This document shows, piece by piece, positions 42,386 to 54,520 of a DNA stretch of 64,000 nt. This DNA is from Anaeromyces robustus (Eukaryota; Neocallimastigomycota; Neocallimastigomycetes; Neocallimastigales; Neocallimastigaceae). How positions within the stretch are numbered: position 1 is the first letter of the stretch; each line of letters opens with the position of its first letter. The stretch spans positions 75,001-139,000 of the forward strand of contig MCFG01000159.1 in the NCBI GenBank assembly GCA_002104895.1, read 5' to 3'. Position numbers and translations under genes: made by a program. Below the pieces are notes generated by a model that was not told the DNA's origin, did no database searches, and saw nothing but the letters and a program-made list of their open reading frames with translations.

Positions 42386-42610
42386 TTTAGTTTTTTTTTT
42401 GTTTTTATTCTTATTTTTTATTTATTGTATTATTTTTTTCCCTTTTTTTTTCTTAATGTTTTATTTAATTTTTTTTTGATTTTATTCTTATTTTTTATTT
42501 ATTGTATTATTTTTTTCCCTTTTTTTTTCTTAATGTTTTATTTAATTTTTTTTTGATTTTATTCTTATTTTATATTTGTTGTTTCTTGTCTCTTTTTTTT
42601 TCTTAATTTT
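42386..42610. repeat. 77-bp tandem repeat upstream of the ABC transporter
   Basis: Units containing CCCTTTTTTTTTCTTAATGT, TTATTTAATT and TTTTATTCTTATTTTTTATT repeat with a 77-base period (CCC at 42440 and 42517). There are two good copies and a third, degenerate one. They lie 110-330 bp before the transporter's start. Confidence 0.75.
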
Positions 42611-44183
42611 TATTTGTTAAGTCTTTTTTTTTTTAAAAAAAACTTTGTTTGTTTTTCTTTTTTTTTTTGTTTATTCTTTAAATAATTAAATATTTCTAAT
42701 CATTCTTTTTTTTAAATAATAGTACTAAAATTATTATAGATAATATATTCTATTTCATTTAAACAAAAATTGTACTTAAGAGATTAAAGATAATATATTA
42801 AATTTTAAATATATAGTAATTCTATTTTAGTTTTTTTTATTTTTATTTCAAAGATTTTATTAAACAATAAATGTGAATATTAATTATATGTATATTTACT
42901 GATTATATGTATATTTCTATATATATATATTAATAGTTATGATATATTAATAGTTATAATGTAATTTCCTTTTTTTTTATTCTAACTAAAACTTATATAT
43001 ATACATTAAGTTTTGATAGTATATAAATAACAATTAAATAATAAATAATATAATTAGTAAATATAAATAATAAGTAATGGGATAGCAATATTAATTATTT
43101 TTTTAACATAAAATACTATTAAAATAGTTGATGAGATAACAATATTAATTTAATTTATATTATTTATTTTCCTTTTGTATTTTCATTCTTTTAAATATTT
43201 ATGAAAATATTATTACTGATATTGAATTTATATAGTAATATTATGATTTTTATTTTTATTTAATGTCTTTTTTTTTTTTTAAAAAAAAAATAAAATAAAA
43301 AGATAATTGATTTGGTATATATATATATAGAGAGTCAAAAAAAAAAAATTGAAATATTTATTATTGATAATCAAAATCCTGTTATTGTAAAGATATATAT
43401 ATATAAGAAATATATAAGAATATATATAAATGTTAATAAAAATATTAAATCATAATCATTATTGATAATATTAATAATAATTAATAATAATACATATTAT
43501 TATTAATTATGATATTCTATTCAATTCTATAATAACAATATTATTATATATTAAATAATTTCATGAAAAATTTTTATACATATACCTACACTACACTACT
43601 AAAAATAATAGATAAATGAAATATATTTATATTTATATTTAAAAATTTAAGAAAAAAAAAAAGATAAAGAAAGAAAAAAAGAAAACAAGAGTTAAATTTA
43701 ATTTGGATTACATTAAAATGCTTTATCTTTTTTTTTTTTTTATTATTAATTATATATAAATTAATTAAAAAATACTATTTGAAAATTTTTTATTTTTTTT
43801 TTTTATTGATTCTTATTCATCGAAACATGATTTTTTTTTTTTTTAAAAAAAAAAATAAACTTAATAATATTTAATTTATTATAATTCTTTTTAATTGCTT
43901 AGTTAATTAACAAAAAAAATTACTATGAACAAATTTTATAAAAAAAAGTTTAATTGTTGGATAATAATCATTTCATTTAAAAAAAAATTCTCATAAATTT
44001 AAACCTTAATTTTACTTTTTTGAGTTTAACAACTATATTAATTATTAAAAAATGATTTTATTCATTTTACATGGAAAACATGATAATTTTTAATAATATT
44101 AATTTTTATAATTTTTTTTATAATTTAATAATTAATAATTATTTAAATTATAAATAGAAAAAATAAAATAATAATAATAATTG

Positions 44184-44249
<66 letters not shown>

Positions 44250-44271
44250 TTTAATAGTAATATTTAATAAT

Positions 44272-44309
<38 letters not shown>

Positions 44310-44560
44310 TTTAATAGTAATATTTAATAATAGTTAATAATAATAAAATTAATAATAATAATAATAAATAATAATAATCATAATAATAATTTTTAACAAA
44401 TAAATAATTAAGAATTATTTAAATATGATTTTATAATATTTATATATAATATTTATTTTTTATAATTAATAAATATCATTTATTTATTTGTGTATATAAT
44501 AAATAAAATATATAAAATAATAAATATATTAAAGAAAAATATCTATTATTTATATTTATT
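42611..44560. other. A+T-rich intergenic DNA with TAA microsatellite
   Basis: No gene seen. A long TAA repeat occupies about 44180-44390, with an internal duplication of ATATTTAATAGTAATATTTA. Confidence 0.5.
44180..44390. repeat. TAA microsatellite
   Basis: TAA units are interrupted by two copies of ATATTTAATAGTAATATTTA about 60 bases apart, showing local duplication within the tract. Confidence 0.8.
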
Positions 44561-44569
44561 CATCAAATT

Positions 44570-45410
44570 TGGGTTTATTAAGTTAAGAGAAATTAATACC
44601 TCCATATTTCCAAATAATTTCTTGATTTATCACATTATATATTGTTAATACTGTTTTATTCATACTTTTTTTTATCTTCTTTTAATTTGGCAATATATTT
44701 TATATCTTTATCATTACATAATAATTTTAATTCCATCGATTTCTAAACGTAATTCATTTATATTTTATTTTTTGAGAATATGAACTTTTATAATTTCAAT
44801 TTTAGTATTTATATTTATTATAAAATTATATTGTATCAATAAAAAAAATCCAGTATATTCAGATAATAATACTTCTCCCCAGTAAATTAATTATTAAAAT
44901 AATATTATTTTAACTAAAGATATTTTATCTCTTGGGATTTCATAATAATCATCTTTAATATTAAGAGTAGTATTAATAATTAATAGATAAATATATTCTA
45001 TTGAAAAACTATATCCTTTATAATCATTTTGTCTACCCTTAATTAACCACATTTTTACATCTATTCCTACACCATCAAATAACATGGCAGAAAGTATCAA
45101 CTCTTATTCCTTTTTCATTTTTAATATACAAGTCATATCCTTTATTATCAGAAAAATCAATATTAAATAGTAAATATTTTTAATAGAGAATCCCAAACAA
45201 TGTATATTTTATCATCTGAAGATGAAGGAGTAGTAGAAGTTGGAATAAAATTACTTGTTAAAAATATACTATTGGTAACAGTGGTAGATGTATTAATTGT
45301 ATAAATAGTTTCAGTAGATGACTAAGTAGTAGTAAAATATGTATTAATTGGTTGAAATAGACTAACAGTTGAAATTGTTTTATTAGGATCATGAAGATTT
45401 TTGTTTTTTA
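44570..45410 (-). pseudogene. Decayed Ser/Thr-rich protein gene
   Basis: On the minus strand from about 45405 the frame reads KNLHDPNKTISTVSLFQP, then a Ser/Thr-rich stretch with one TAG (TTT-TAG-SSTET), then NFIPTSTTPSSSDDKIYIVW. Frame changes follow into NIDFSDNKGYDLYIKNEKG and the 68-codon ORF 44894-45100 (MLFDGVGIDVKMWLIKGR...). A last part contains YWGEVLLSEYTGFF. The Thr/Ser linker suggests a modular or surface protein, but no family is recognised. At least two frameshifts are needed. Confidence 0.5.
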
Positions 45411-45534
45411 TTTTTTTAAATAATAATATAACAATTTTTTTAATTATGATTTTTATATATAAAAATGTAAATAAGATATACTTATATATATATATATATT
45501 TTTATATTAATATACTTAAGTAAAGAAGTATGGA

Positions 45535-45897
45535 GATTGTTTCTTTTTATCAAATTTTATGTATTATTTTCATTAAATTAAATATAATAATCAAAATGAT
45601 TTACATATTTAATACAATTTTTAAAAATACATTCTTCGTAGTAATATATAAAAGACCATTTGAGGTATATTTCAATAAAATAATGTTTAAAAGTTTTAAA
45701 ATTATTTTTTTCAATTTGATCTATTTTATTATTGATTTGAATCTTTAGAATATCTTTATTATAAACACCATTACTCTATTATTCAAACCTATAGCTTTTT
45801 TGTATAAATTTTTAAATCCTAGTATTTTAATATTTTTCTTTTTCAGTTAAATCTGAATCATATTTAATGTTACGTAGTCCTTGGTAAGATATCAGCT
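45535..45897 (-). pseudogene. Coding relic interrupted only by TAA/TAG codons
   Basis: On the minus strand a single frame of about 120 codons reads ISYQGLRNIKYDSDLTEKEK, later KDILKIQINNKIDQIEKNNF, then KTFKHYFIEIYLKWSFIYYY. It has six in-frame stops (five TAA, one TAG), no TGA and no frameshift. All six could be former Gln codons, while CAA is still used elsewhere in it. The family is not recognised. It may be the 5' part of the same dead gene as 44570-45410. A plus-strand 72-codon ORF over the same bases is its shadow. Confidence 0.45.
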
Positions 45898-46468
<571 letters not shown>

Positions 46469-46636
46469 ATGTTTCGAACATCAATATTTAGTTTCTTCAT
46501 TTCATTATGCAAAAATGTTAAATTCAACTCTAAACAACAACATGTCAACAATAAACATCATCATCAACAATATCAACAACCAAGTTTCTATATCTTGCCA
46601 TTTTTCATAGCTTTAGCAATAACCAAACAAGGATAA
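46469..46636 (+). pseudogene. Small ORF or relic (55 codons)
   Basis: ATG 46469 opens MFRTSIFSFFISLCKNVK, then a Gln/His/Asn-rich stretch (QQHVNNKHHHQQYQQ), then a hydrophobic FYILPFFIALAITKQG before TAA. The frame stays open for 13 codons beyond that stop (IDNKELINKKKF). It could be a small membrane-associated peptide or a fragment whose next Gln became TAA. Not recognised. Confidence 0.3.
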
Positions 46637-47845
46637 ATTGACAATAAAGAATTGATTAATAAAAAGAAATTTTAAAAATTAGTAATTAATTAATTAGTAA
46701 ATAAATAAATAAAGTAAAATAAATAAATAAATAAATAAATAAATATATAAATATATAAATATATAAATATATAAATATAAATAAATCAATAAATAAATAA
46801 ATAAATAAATAAATAAATGAATAAATAAATAAATAAATAAATAAATATATAAATATATAAATATATAAATATATAAATATATAAATATAAATAAATCAAT
46901 AAATAAATAAATAAATAAATAAATGAATAAATAAATAAATGAATAAATAATTTATTAAATAAATAAATAAATAAATAAAAAGAATGAATTAAATAAATTA
47001 AATATTAGGTGGTTAAGATGAAAACCTACAGCATGAATCACATTCATATTCTATTAAAACTATTAATATATTAATATATTAATATATATATATGAGTGTA
47101 AACAAATAAATGTCTTTTTTAATATTAAATCAATTGTTTTAGTTTATTATTAAAAAATAAAAGAGCATAAATAAAATAATTTTTTTTTTATTTACATTTA
47201 AATAGTAATAGTAAAGAATAAAAGTATTTTTTATAATTAATTATATTCATTATATTTTATTATTTTAATTATATTTTATTATTAATAATTATAAATGTAA
47301 ATTTCAGTTAAAAATAATAATTTTTTTATTTAATTATTATTTTTTTTTACAATAACAAAAAAAGAAGATATTATGAATAATGCCAATTTATAGAAATTAT
47401 CATCTAGAATTATTATGATTTAGCCCCTATAATATTAAATATTAAATATTAGATATAATTAAATTATTATTATTACATTTATTTATTTATTATTATTTTT
47501 ATGAATTTACGTATTTTAATAAAATTTTATTTACGTATTTTAAATATAAAAATGTAAATGTATTAAATTAAATACATTTTATTTTATTACATATTTAATT
47601 TATTTTTAATCTATTAATGTTACACAAATAAATAACAAATTAATTAAAAAAAAAATAGGAAAAAAAAAAAGGGAATTAAAAAAAACCAAAAACCAAAAAA
47701 CAAAAACCAAAAAAATAAAAATAAAAAATAATTAAAAATTAAATTCAAATTTATTTTATTATTAAATATTATATTATAAAGTTAAATTTACTTTTTTTTA
47801 AAAAATTTTTTTTTCTTTTTGTTTTTTTGTTTTTTCATAAAAAAC
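46637..47845. other. A+T-rich DNA with AAAT/ATATAAAT repeats
   Basis: No gene. The 46700-46985 interval is built of AAAT and AAATATAT units with a duplicated block (46740-46830 and 46845-46930 look alike). The rest is featureless A+T-rich sequence. Confidence 0.5.
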
Positions 47846-48234
47846 AAGCAAGTTTTTATATATACTTTTTTTCTTTTATTATTTTAAATATACTTTTAAA
47901 ATAAAGAAAATAAAAAATAAAAAAAAAAAAAAAAGAAAAATAAATAATAAGTAAATATTAAAACTAATAACAATATTTAAAATTTTATAATAATTTTATT
48001 ATAATAAAAATATATTAATCAATTAGATATAATATTATATAAATATTTACTTTTTTTTTTTTTTGTTTTTGTTTTAGTTATTTTTTTTTTTTTACATTCG
48101 TAAAAGTATATTTAAAAGAAATAAGTATAAATAAAAAAAAAAGAATATAATAAAATATATTTTAAATTAAGTATTAAATATTTTTTTCAATATCAAGAAT
48201 AAAATATTTATAAAAATTAAAAAAATAATAAAAA
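47846..48234 (+). promoter_or_regulatory. 5' flank of the ankyrin-SH3 gene
   Basis: The first 150 bases match 7229-7355 (TTTATATATACTTTTTTT ... TATTAAAACTAATAACAAT). A T-rich run with TTTTGTTTTTGTTTTAG follows and then an A-rich leader to ATG 48235. Conservation between the two loci suggests promoter or UTR sequence. Confidence 0.4.
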
Positions 48235-51207
48235 ATGGGTCTTTTTGGAAATAAAAAAGAAAAGAGAGTAAAAAAAGCAAGAATTGTTGTAAAAGATTGT
48301 TTAGTTGAATTTGGAAAAGGTTTAGTAAATAATGATATTAATAGTATAAATTCATGTCTTGAAAAAGCAGAAAGAAATGGCATTGTATTAGATCTAAATG
48401 TAGAACTTTTTGAAAAAAGAAGTTTATTTTCATTTGCTCTTATGCAAAAAAATATTATTATCATTGCTACCCTTATTGACTATTCAAAAAAGCATAATAT
48501 TATTTTAGATCTTAATAAAAAAGATGAAGATGGACATTATCCATTTTTTTATGCTTGTATTGGAGGAAATCCAGCCATATTAAAATTACTTATTATTTAT
48601 TCAGCTTTATATAAAATTAATATGATAATTAATGATATAGATTATAAATTTAAAATTACACCAATTATAGCAGCAGTTAAAAGTAATAATTGTGAATTAG
48701 TTGAAGTTATAATGGAATATGCTAATGCATGTCATTCTATAATAGATATTAATGGAAAAGATCAAAAAGGATTTTCACCATTATTCCTTAGTATAAATAG
48801 AAATAATTCAAAAATGGTAAAATTAATTATTGATTATGCTACAAAAAATAATATAATTTTAGATGTTAATTCCAAGAGTAATGAAGGTGAAAATTCTTTT
48901 AATCCTGTGATAGCTAAAAATAATATGGAAATATTAAAAGCTATTATGGATTATGCTAATGAAAAAAATATTATTTTAAATATTAATGATAAAAATCCAG
49001 ATGGTGTATATCCACTTTTAATTTGTATTCTTGACAATAATTACGAAGTCTTAAAATTACTTATTAATTATGCTGAAAAAAATGATATAATTTTAAGATT
49101 AAATGATAAAAATGTTGATACAGGAGCTTATCCATTTTTCCTTGCTGTATCAAATAATGATATTAATATGGCTAGAATACTTATTAATTATGCTAATAGA
49201 CATAATATTGTTTTAAATATTAATGATAGTGAAATTTTATTAACATCTTATCCACTTTTAATGGCATCAGTTCATGGTAATGTGACTATGGTAAAATTAA
49301 TTTTTGAATATGCAGATAAAAATAATATTATTTTAGAACTTAATAAACAAGAACAGAAAAAGAAATTAAATCCATTTATATTTGCTGTTCATTCAAACAA
49401 TAATGAAATTGTTAAATTATTAATAGATTATGCAAATAAACATAATGATAAGGTTAAATTAGATTTAAGTTTAATAGATGATTCTGAATTTACAGTACTT
49501 GTAAAAGCTATTAGAAGAAGAAATGTTGAAAATTTGAAATTAATTTTAATGTACGCAAAGAAAAATAATATTATTCAAGAACTTGAAGAATATGAGATAC
49601 AAGATATTTTATCCAATAATAAAAATATTATTGATTCAAGAAAAAATAGTATGATCATTAGTTTATTAAAAAAGTATTATGAAGAAGGAATGATTAATAT
49701 TAAATTTGATAATTATGATAGTTTTCTTAAACAAAAATTTAATGAAACTACTATATCCTATAATGACATTGAAAATTATAAAGAAGAAGATGATGATGAA
49801 GATGATGGTGATGATATTAAAGTTTATATATTAAATAATAATGAAAAAGAGGTTGCTTTATTAAATGTAATTAGTAAATTAACAAAATTAAGACAACAAA
49901 ATGATGATGATGATGATGATGATGAATATGATAATAATGGTAATGGTATTAAAGATGGTGATTTAGCTATTGTACTTTATGATTTTAATGGTACAACTAC
50001 GGATGAATTATCTATTCATAAAGATGAATATGTTATAGTAAAAGATTGGAATATTAAAGATGGATGGGCTCGTGGTTATAGAAAAGATGATCCATCAAAA
50101 GAAGGAAATTTCCCTGTTCCATTAATTAAAAAATGTGATGATAATAATGCTATTAATACTAATACTAATACTAATACTAATATTAGTAATAATAATAATA
50201 ATAATAATAATAATAGTAGTAGTAGTAGTAGTAATACTAATTCTAATACTAATACTAATACTAATAACATTAATAATGTTCTTAATGAAAAAGCTAAAGA
50301 AAAATTTAATGAAATTGATAATAGTAAAAATAATGATGATTTAACATTACCATCTTATGATGAAAGTAATAAAGGTAAAATACAACCTACACCAGCAACA
50401 GCTGTACCTGTATATTCATATCCATATCCATATTCATATTCATATACTTATCCTTATCCATATCAACCTCAACCACAACAATTATCTCCTAATCAAAGAC
50501 CAATGCCAGTATACCAACCTTATGTTATGTTACCACAAGGTCAACCACAATATGTCATACAACCAGCACGACCAGTACAACCAGGACAACCAGGACAACC
50601 ACTACAACCAGGTCAGCCAGTACAACCAGGTCAGCCAATACAACCAGGACAACCAATACAACCAGTAGTACGACCAATACAACCAGGACAACCAATGCAA
50701 CCAATACAACCAGGACAACCAATACAACCAGTAGTACGACCAATACAACCAGGACAACCAATGCAACCAATACAACCAGGACAACCAATACAACCAGGAC
50801 AACCAGGACAACCAGTACAACCAGGACAACCACAATCACCACAACAACCACAAACATATGTATTACCTAATGGTTTACAACTACCACCTCCTTCTTCTCC
50901 TAGTATTTCTTATCCACCACTTTCACCTACTATTACTGCTACTCAAGAACATTCTTTGTTACCTAATCAACCCCAACAACGACAAACATTTGTATTACCT
51001 AATGGTATAAATGTACCACCTCCAACTCAAAGAAATTCTCCTCCTAGTATTTCTTATCCACCACATTCACCTCCTCCTTCTACTCAACAATATTCTTTAT
51101 TACCTAATAAACCCGAACAACAACAAACATATATATTACCTAATGGTTTACAATTACCACCTCCTTCTTCACCATCCAACTATTATACAACACCAAATTA
51201 TCGTTAA
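48235..51207 (+). CDS. Ankyrin-repeat, SH3 and proline-rich repeat protein
   Basis: A 990-residue protein. Residues about 50-470 hold ten or more ankyrin-like repeats of unusual form (LLINYAEKNDIIL-LNDKN-GAYPFFLAV). Acidic runs follow (about 525 and 556-563). An SH3 domain lies at about 573-632: GDLAIVLYDFNGTTTDELSI, then GWARGYRKDD and GNFPVPLI, with the canonical ALYDF, DELS, GW and G-FP positions recognisable. Then come Asn/Thr/Ser runs, a Tyr/Pro stretch (about 724-745), PGQ-repeats (about 780-866) with a 22-residue unit duplicated, and three copies of a motif around LPNGLQLPPPSSP. A cytoplasmic scaffold is likely. The Pro-rich tail could bind its own or another SH3 domain. The N-terminus MGLFGNKKEKRVKK is basic. 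Intact and single copy. Confidence 0.9.
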   Translation: MGLFGNKKEKRVKKARIVVKDCLVEFGKGLVNNDINSINSCLEKAERNGIVLDLNVELFEKRSLFSFALMQKNIIIIATLIDYSKKHNIILDLNKKDEDGHYPFFYACIGGNPAILKLLIIYSALYKINMIINDIDYKFKITPIIAAVKSNNCELVEVIMEYANACHSIIDINGKDQKGFSPLFLSINRNNSKMVKLIIDYATKNNIILDVNSKSNEGENSFNPVIAKNNMEILKAIMDYANEKNIILNINDKNPDGVYPLLICILDNNYEVLKLLINYAEKNDIILRLNDKNVDTGAYPFFLAVSNNDINMARILINYANRHNIVLNINDSEILLTSYPLLMASVHGNVTMVKLIFEYADKNNIILELNKQEQKKKLNPFIFAVHSNNNEIVKLLIDYANKHNDKVKLDLSLIDDSEFTVLVKAIRRRNVENLKLILMYAKKNNIIQELEEYEIQDILSNNKNIIDSRKNSMIISLLKKYYEEGMINIKFDNYDSFLKQKFNETTISYNDIENYKEEDDDEDDGDDIKVYILNNNEKEVALLNVISKLTKLRQQNDDDDDDDEYDNNGNGIKDGDLAIVLYDFNGTTTDELSIHKDEYVIVKDWNIKDGWARGYRKDDPSKEGNFPVPLIKKCDDNNAINTNTNTNTNISNNNNNNNNNSSSSSSNTNSNTNTNTNNINNVLNEKAKEKFNEIDNSKNNDDLTLPSYDESNKGKIQPTPATAVPVYSYPYPYSYSYTYPYPYQPQPQQLSPNQRPMPVYQPYVMLPQGQPQYVIQPARPVQPGQPGQPLQPGQPVQPGQPIQPGQPIQPVVRPIQPGQPMQPIQPGQPIQPVVRPIQPGQPMQPIQPGQPIQPGQPGQPVQPGQPQSPQQPQTYVLPNGLQLPPPSSPSISYPPLSPTITATQEHSLLPNQPQQRQTFVLPNGINVPPPTQRNSPPSISYPPHSPPPSTQQYSLLPNKPEQQQTYILPNGLQLPPPSSPSNYYTTPNYR
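50578..50835 (+). repeat. Coding minisatellite (QPGQP units)
   Basis: Within the ankyrin-SH3 gene, CAACCAGGACAACCA-type units encode PGQPxQ. A 66-base higher-order unit beginning CCAGTAGTACGACCAATAC is directly duplicated (50662 and 50728). The frame is conserved, so length changes are tolerated at protein level. Confidence 0.85.
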
Positions 51208-51654
51208 TATTAACATAATTAATAAAAAATAATTAAAAAAAAAAAATATTTTTATATTAAATAAATAAATAATAGAAGATCCTATTGGAAAAAAAAAAAT
51301 TTCCAAATTTAATATAAATAAGAAAGAAAAAAAAAATAAAAAAAAGAAGTCTTTAAGAAGAATGTTATAATTAATAAATCAAATTCTTTATAACAATGAT
51401 TTATATAAACTTTTTTTTTTTCTAATAATTGAAAAAAAATTATATAATTATTTACTTTATGTTTATCAAAAATCTAAAAAAAAAAAAAAATAATATATAT
51501 TATATTATTTTTTTTTATAATATATATATATATAATTAAAAAAAAATTTAAAAATTAAAATGCAAAATAAAAAAAATTATAATAATAATAATAATAAAAT
51601 AAAAAATAAATAAAAGAAAAAAATAATAAATAAATAAATAAGTAAATAAATAAA

Positions 51655-51690
<36 letters not shown>
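51208..51690. other. 3' flank of the ankyrin-SH3 gene
   Basis: A+T-rich with A runs and AAAT repeats. No gene seen. Confidence 0.5.
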
Positions 51691-51692
<2 letters not shown>

Positions 51693-52379
51693 ATTTTTAA
51701 TAATGTAAAAAAATAAAAATAAAAATAAAAATAAAAATAAAAATAAAAATAAAAATAAAATTAATATTAAAATAAAATAAAACTTAAAAAAAAAAAAAAA
51801 AAGAATAAATAAATAAAGAAATATAAAGAAATATATATAAAAAATTAATACAATTTTTTTATATCCATATTTAATTTATTTATTTACAAAAAAAAAAAAA
51901 AAAAAAGACATTTTTTTTGCTGTACAACATTAATTTTATTTACAAAAGTAGAAATACTTTTTTTTTATTTTATATTTTATTTTACTTTTACTTTGTTTTG
52001 TTTTGTTTTGTTTTATTTTTTGTTTTGTTTATATTTTATTTTTGGTATATATAAATATTTTATTTAAACATCTTTATTAGATAAAAAAAAAATTTTTTTA
52101 AAAATATGTTTTTATATTTTATAATTTTATAATTATTAAATATATTTAATAATAATTATTGATATATTTAATTAATTAATTAATTAATTACCTTTTTATT
52201 ATTATTATTAACTATCATTATTCATTATTAATTATTATTCATTATTTATTTTATTATTCATTATTTATTGTCATTCATTATTTATTATTATTTATTTAAT
52301 AGTAGTAGTATTTTATATTTTTTTTAATTTTAATAACCATTATAATCTTTGAATATTTATATTATTTATTAATATACTA

Positions 52380-52860
52380 ACACCTATTCCAAGCATAAAA
52401 ATACGTATAATCAACTCTTTTGAATTACTTCTACTGTACATTTTGTTTTATATAATTTAATTTTAATTTTGGAAATGATTTTTTTTTATTTATTTCTCCA
52501 ACATTACAATAAACACAATATTCATTGGAATTTGTAAAATGTCTTATCTTAAAAAAATTTCGGTATTTTGAGTAGAAAAACTTTAATATTTAAATTGTAT
52601 AAATTTTTTTTATCAATTTCTTTATAATCTTTTTTTTTAAAAAAAGTTAACTGTATTTCACTCTACCAAAATCACCATTTTTTTTTTAACTTGAAATATT
52701 AATATCTTCATTTAAAGATTTTTTTTATGAATATCTTAAAAATTCATTGATTCATAATTAATTGATAGATTTGATTTTTTATTATATAAAAATATTTTTC
52801 GAGAGTGTGTAGTAGTTGTTTTTTACTTTTTTTTTTCACTAATAATATAAATTTCAGTTA
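52380..52860 (-). pseudogene. Coding relic in secreted-protein unit
   Basis: On the minus strand, open stretches read TTTTHSRKIFLYNKKSNLSI, later YKEIDKKNLYNLNIKVFLLK, RHFTNSNEYCVYCNVGEINK and FKRVDYTYFYAWNRC. There are a few TAA/TAG codons at possible Gln positions and small indels in A runs. The homologous segment at 59200-59520 keeps the same reading with conservative changes. The family is not recognised. Confidence 0.45.
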
Positions 52861-52914
52861 ACATTAACATTATCTTTATTATCAATATACAATATAATAA
52901 TAATAATAAAAAAA

Positions 52915-52985
52915 TAAACACCTTGAGCAAGTATCTCTAAGGATAAGCTGTGAATACCAAAAATGGCATTTATTTTATAAGTTAT
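52915..52985 (-). repeat. Conserved block of the secreted-protein units
   Basis: CTTGAGCAAGTATCTCTAAG followed by GATAAGCTGTGAATACCAAA. Versions occur at 55796-55850, 59610-59665 and 60937-60985. On the minus strand it reads GIHSLSLEILAQG, suggesting former coding sequence. Confidence 0.5.
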
Positions 52986-53999
52986 AAAAGAAATAATTTT
53001 CAGTATAAAAGGTCACAAATCTAGATAAAAAAATTTATTTCGGAGTTTTTTTTTTTTTTATTTAATAAATATCAATGACACAAATTTGTAGAACAACAAA
53101 AAAAATTTTTTTAATAATAGTCTCATTTTTATATAAAATATATAAAATATAATATAAGAAATATTTTTATTTTGTAAATAATATTTTATTTATTTATTTA
53201 TTTACTACTTATATATATATATATATCCATTTAATATATTTATTTATTTATTTATTATTTATTTATTTATTTATTTATATAGTTATTTATTTATATATAT
53301 ATATATATTTATTTATTTATTTATATATTTATTTACTTATTTATTTACTTATTAATTTATTTATAATATTTATTGATTTATTTATATATAATTGAATAAA
53401 TAAATAGGAATAATCTATTTCTCTATTTCTTAGTCATTTTATAATCAAATATAATTTAAGAATAAGAATAATCTTTTTTCCTTTTTTCTTTAATCTTAAT
53501 AAATATCTAAAATATTTATTTATATGAAATGTTGTTAGATTGTTAGATTATAAAAATTAATTATAAAGTGTTAGAACCAATAAAGTTTATTTTTTTTACC
53601 ATTAAAAAGTATAAAGTATAATTGTTGAAAAAATAAAAAAAATAAAGTTCACATTTAATGAAAATTCATTCCAATGGATGATGACAATGAAAAATGAAAA
53701 TTTTAAAACTTTTTTACTTTTTTAATGTTTCAAAAAAAAAAATTTTTTTTGACAGGTAAACTTTATTTAATAATAAAAAAAAAGTTTTTTAAAAAAAAAA
53801 TTTATTGTTTCCTTTTTTTAAAAAATTATTGTCAAAGATATCAATTATTTATTATAATAATAGATTATTCTTCAGAATTTTATGTATTTACTCTTATAAA
53901 AAGTGTATTTTTACAATATAATAATTAAAAGCCTATCCATACATATATCTATTAAGATTAATATGATATTATATATATGTAAAGTGAATAGTATATTAT

Positions 54000-54110
54000 A
54001 TATCGATTGCTACATCCACATCTTGCTCAATAATTTTTGTTATTACGTAAAAAAAAAAAAAAAAAAAAATTAAGAGCATCAACTCTTCCTTCCATAATCT
54101 TATATATTAA
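54000..54110 (-). pseudogene. Short coding relic upstream of secreted gene 1
   Basis: On the minus strand it reads MEGRVDALN, a T-run, then YVITKIIEQDVDVAID. The copies at 56944-57040 and 62132-62215 read IEGKVDAIN and IEGKVDVIN with conservative changes. This suggests a once-translated sequence on the strand opposite to the secreted genes. The family is not recognised. Confidence 0.35.
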
Positions 54111-54396
54111 TATATAATATACAGCATATATGAATATAAAAATATAAAGATATAAATAAATACATATATACATAAATACATAAATACATACATATAGTTA
54201 TATATAGTTATACATTCAATAAAGACTTGTAGCAACATTTATTTCGAGAAAGGAACATGTTGATTAATATTTAATATTTAACTTATTAATTAAAAAATAA
54301 ACCAATGATAAAATATGAATCAAGTTATTAAGTGTGTTAAACCTTAATCATTAAATTTTATTAATTTAATTTTTATATTCAAGTTGTATATAAAAG

Positions 54397-54408
54397 TAGA
54401 ATATTCTA
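54397..54408. promoter_or_regulatory. HSE-like palindrome upstream of secreted gene 1
   Basis: TAGAATATTCTA, about 300 bases before the ATG. It is perfectly conserved before the three gene copies (57352-57363, 62531-62542) and mutated to TAGAATATTTTA (60648-60659) in the unit that lost its gene. Confidence 0.35.
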
Positions 54409-54520
54409 AATAGTAGATTAAATAATAAAAATTAAATTATTAAATAATAAAAATTACAATAAATAATTATAATATAATAATAATTTTTTTTTTTATATTT
54501 ATTTTTATATTTTGATAAAA

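Larger units (their letters stand above)
51690..54510. repeat. Geneless first unit of the secreted-protein tandem array
   Basis: From TATTTTTAATAATGTAAAAA (about 51693) onward the sequence follows the 3' flanks of the secreted-protein genes (same order at 55370, 58300 and 63470). It has the AAAAAT repeats, ACATTAATTTTATTTACAAA near 51926, and the relic reading frames. The GGATAAGCTGTGAATACCAA block (52941) and AACATGTTGATTAATATTTA (54256) follow, then the promoter of the first gene. The unit has no gene between the ankyrin-SH3 gene and 54699, so the left boundary of the array cut a unit after its gene. Confidence 0.65.

Noticed and set aside
42282-42479. 65-codon hydrophobic ORF upstream of the ABC transporter
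   Set aside because: Isoleucine/tyrosine/phenylalanine-only composition expected from A+T-rich repeats; it overlaps the 77-bp tandem repeat.
45535-45897. Proof that this genome uses TAA/TAG as Gln
   Set aside because: The intact genes in the window end with TAA, use CAA heavily and have no internal TAR. Another relic (36.5 kb) has TGA at Trp-like positions. Mutation is the simpler explanation.
50555-50857. Long Val/Leu-rich and Trp/Leu-rich antisense ORFs over the PGQ repeats
   Set aside because: Created by the repeat unit read on the wrong strand. The sense frame has a coherent domain protein.
53725-53928. 67-codon ORF MFQKKKFFLTGKL...
   Set aside because: Lys/Phe/Ile-rich and driven by A and T runs. 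The homologous stretches in the sister units (56630-56810, 60250-60480) do not keep the frame.
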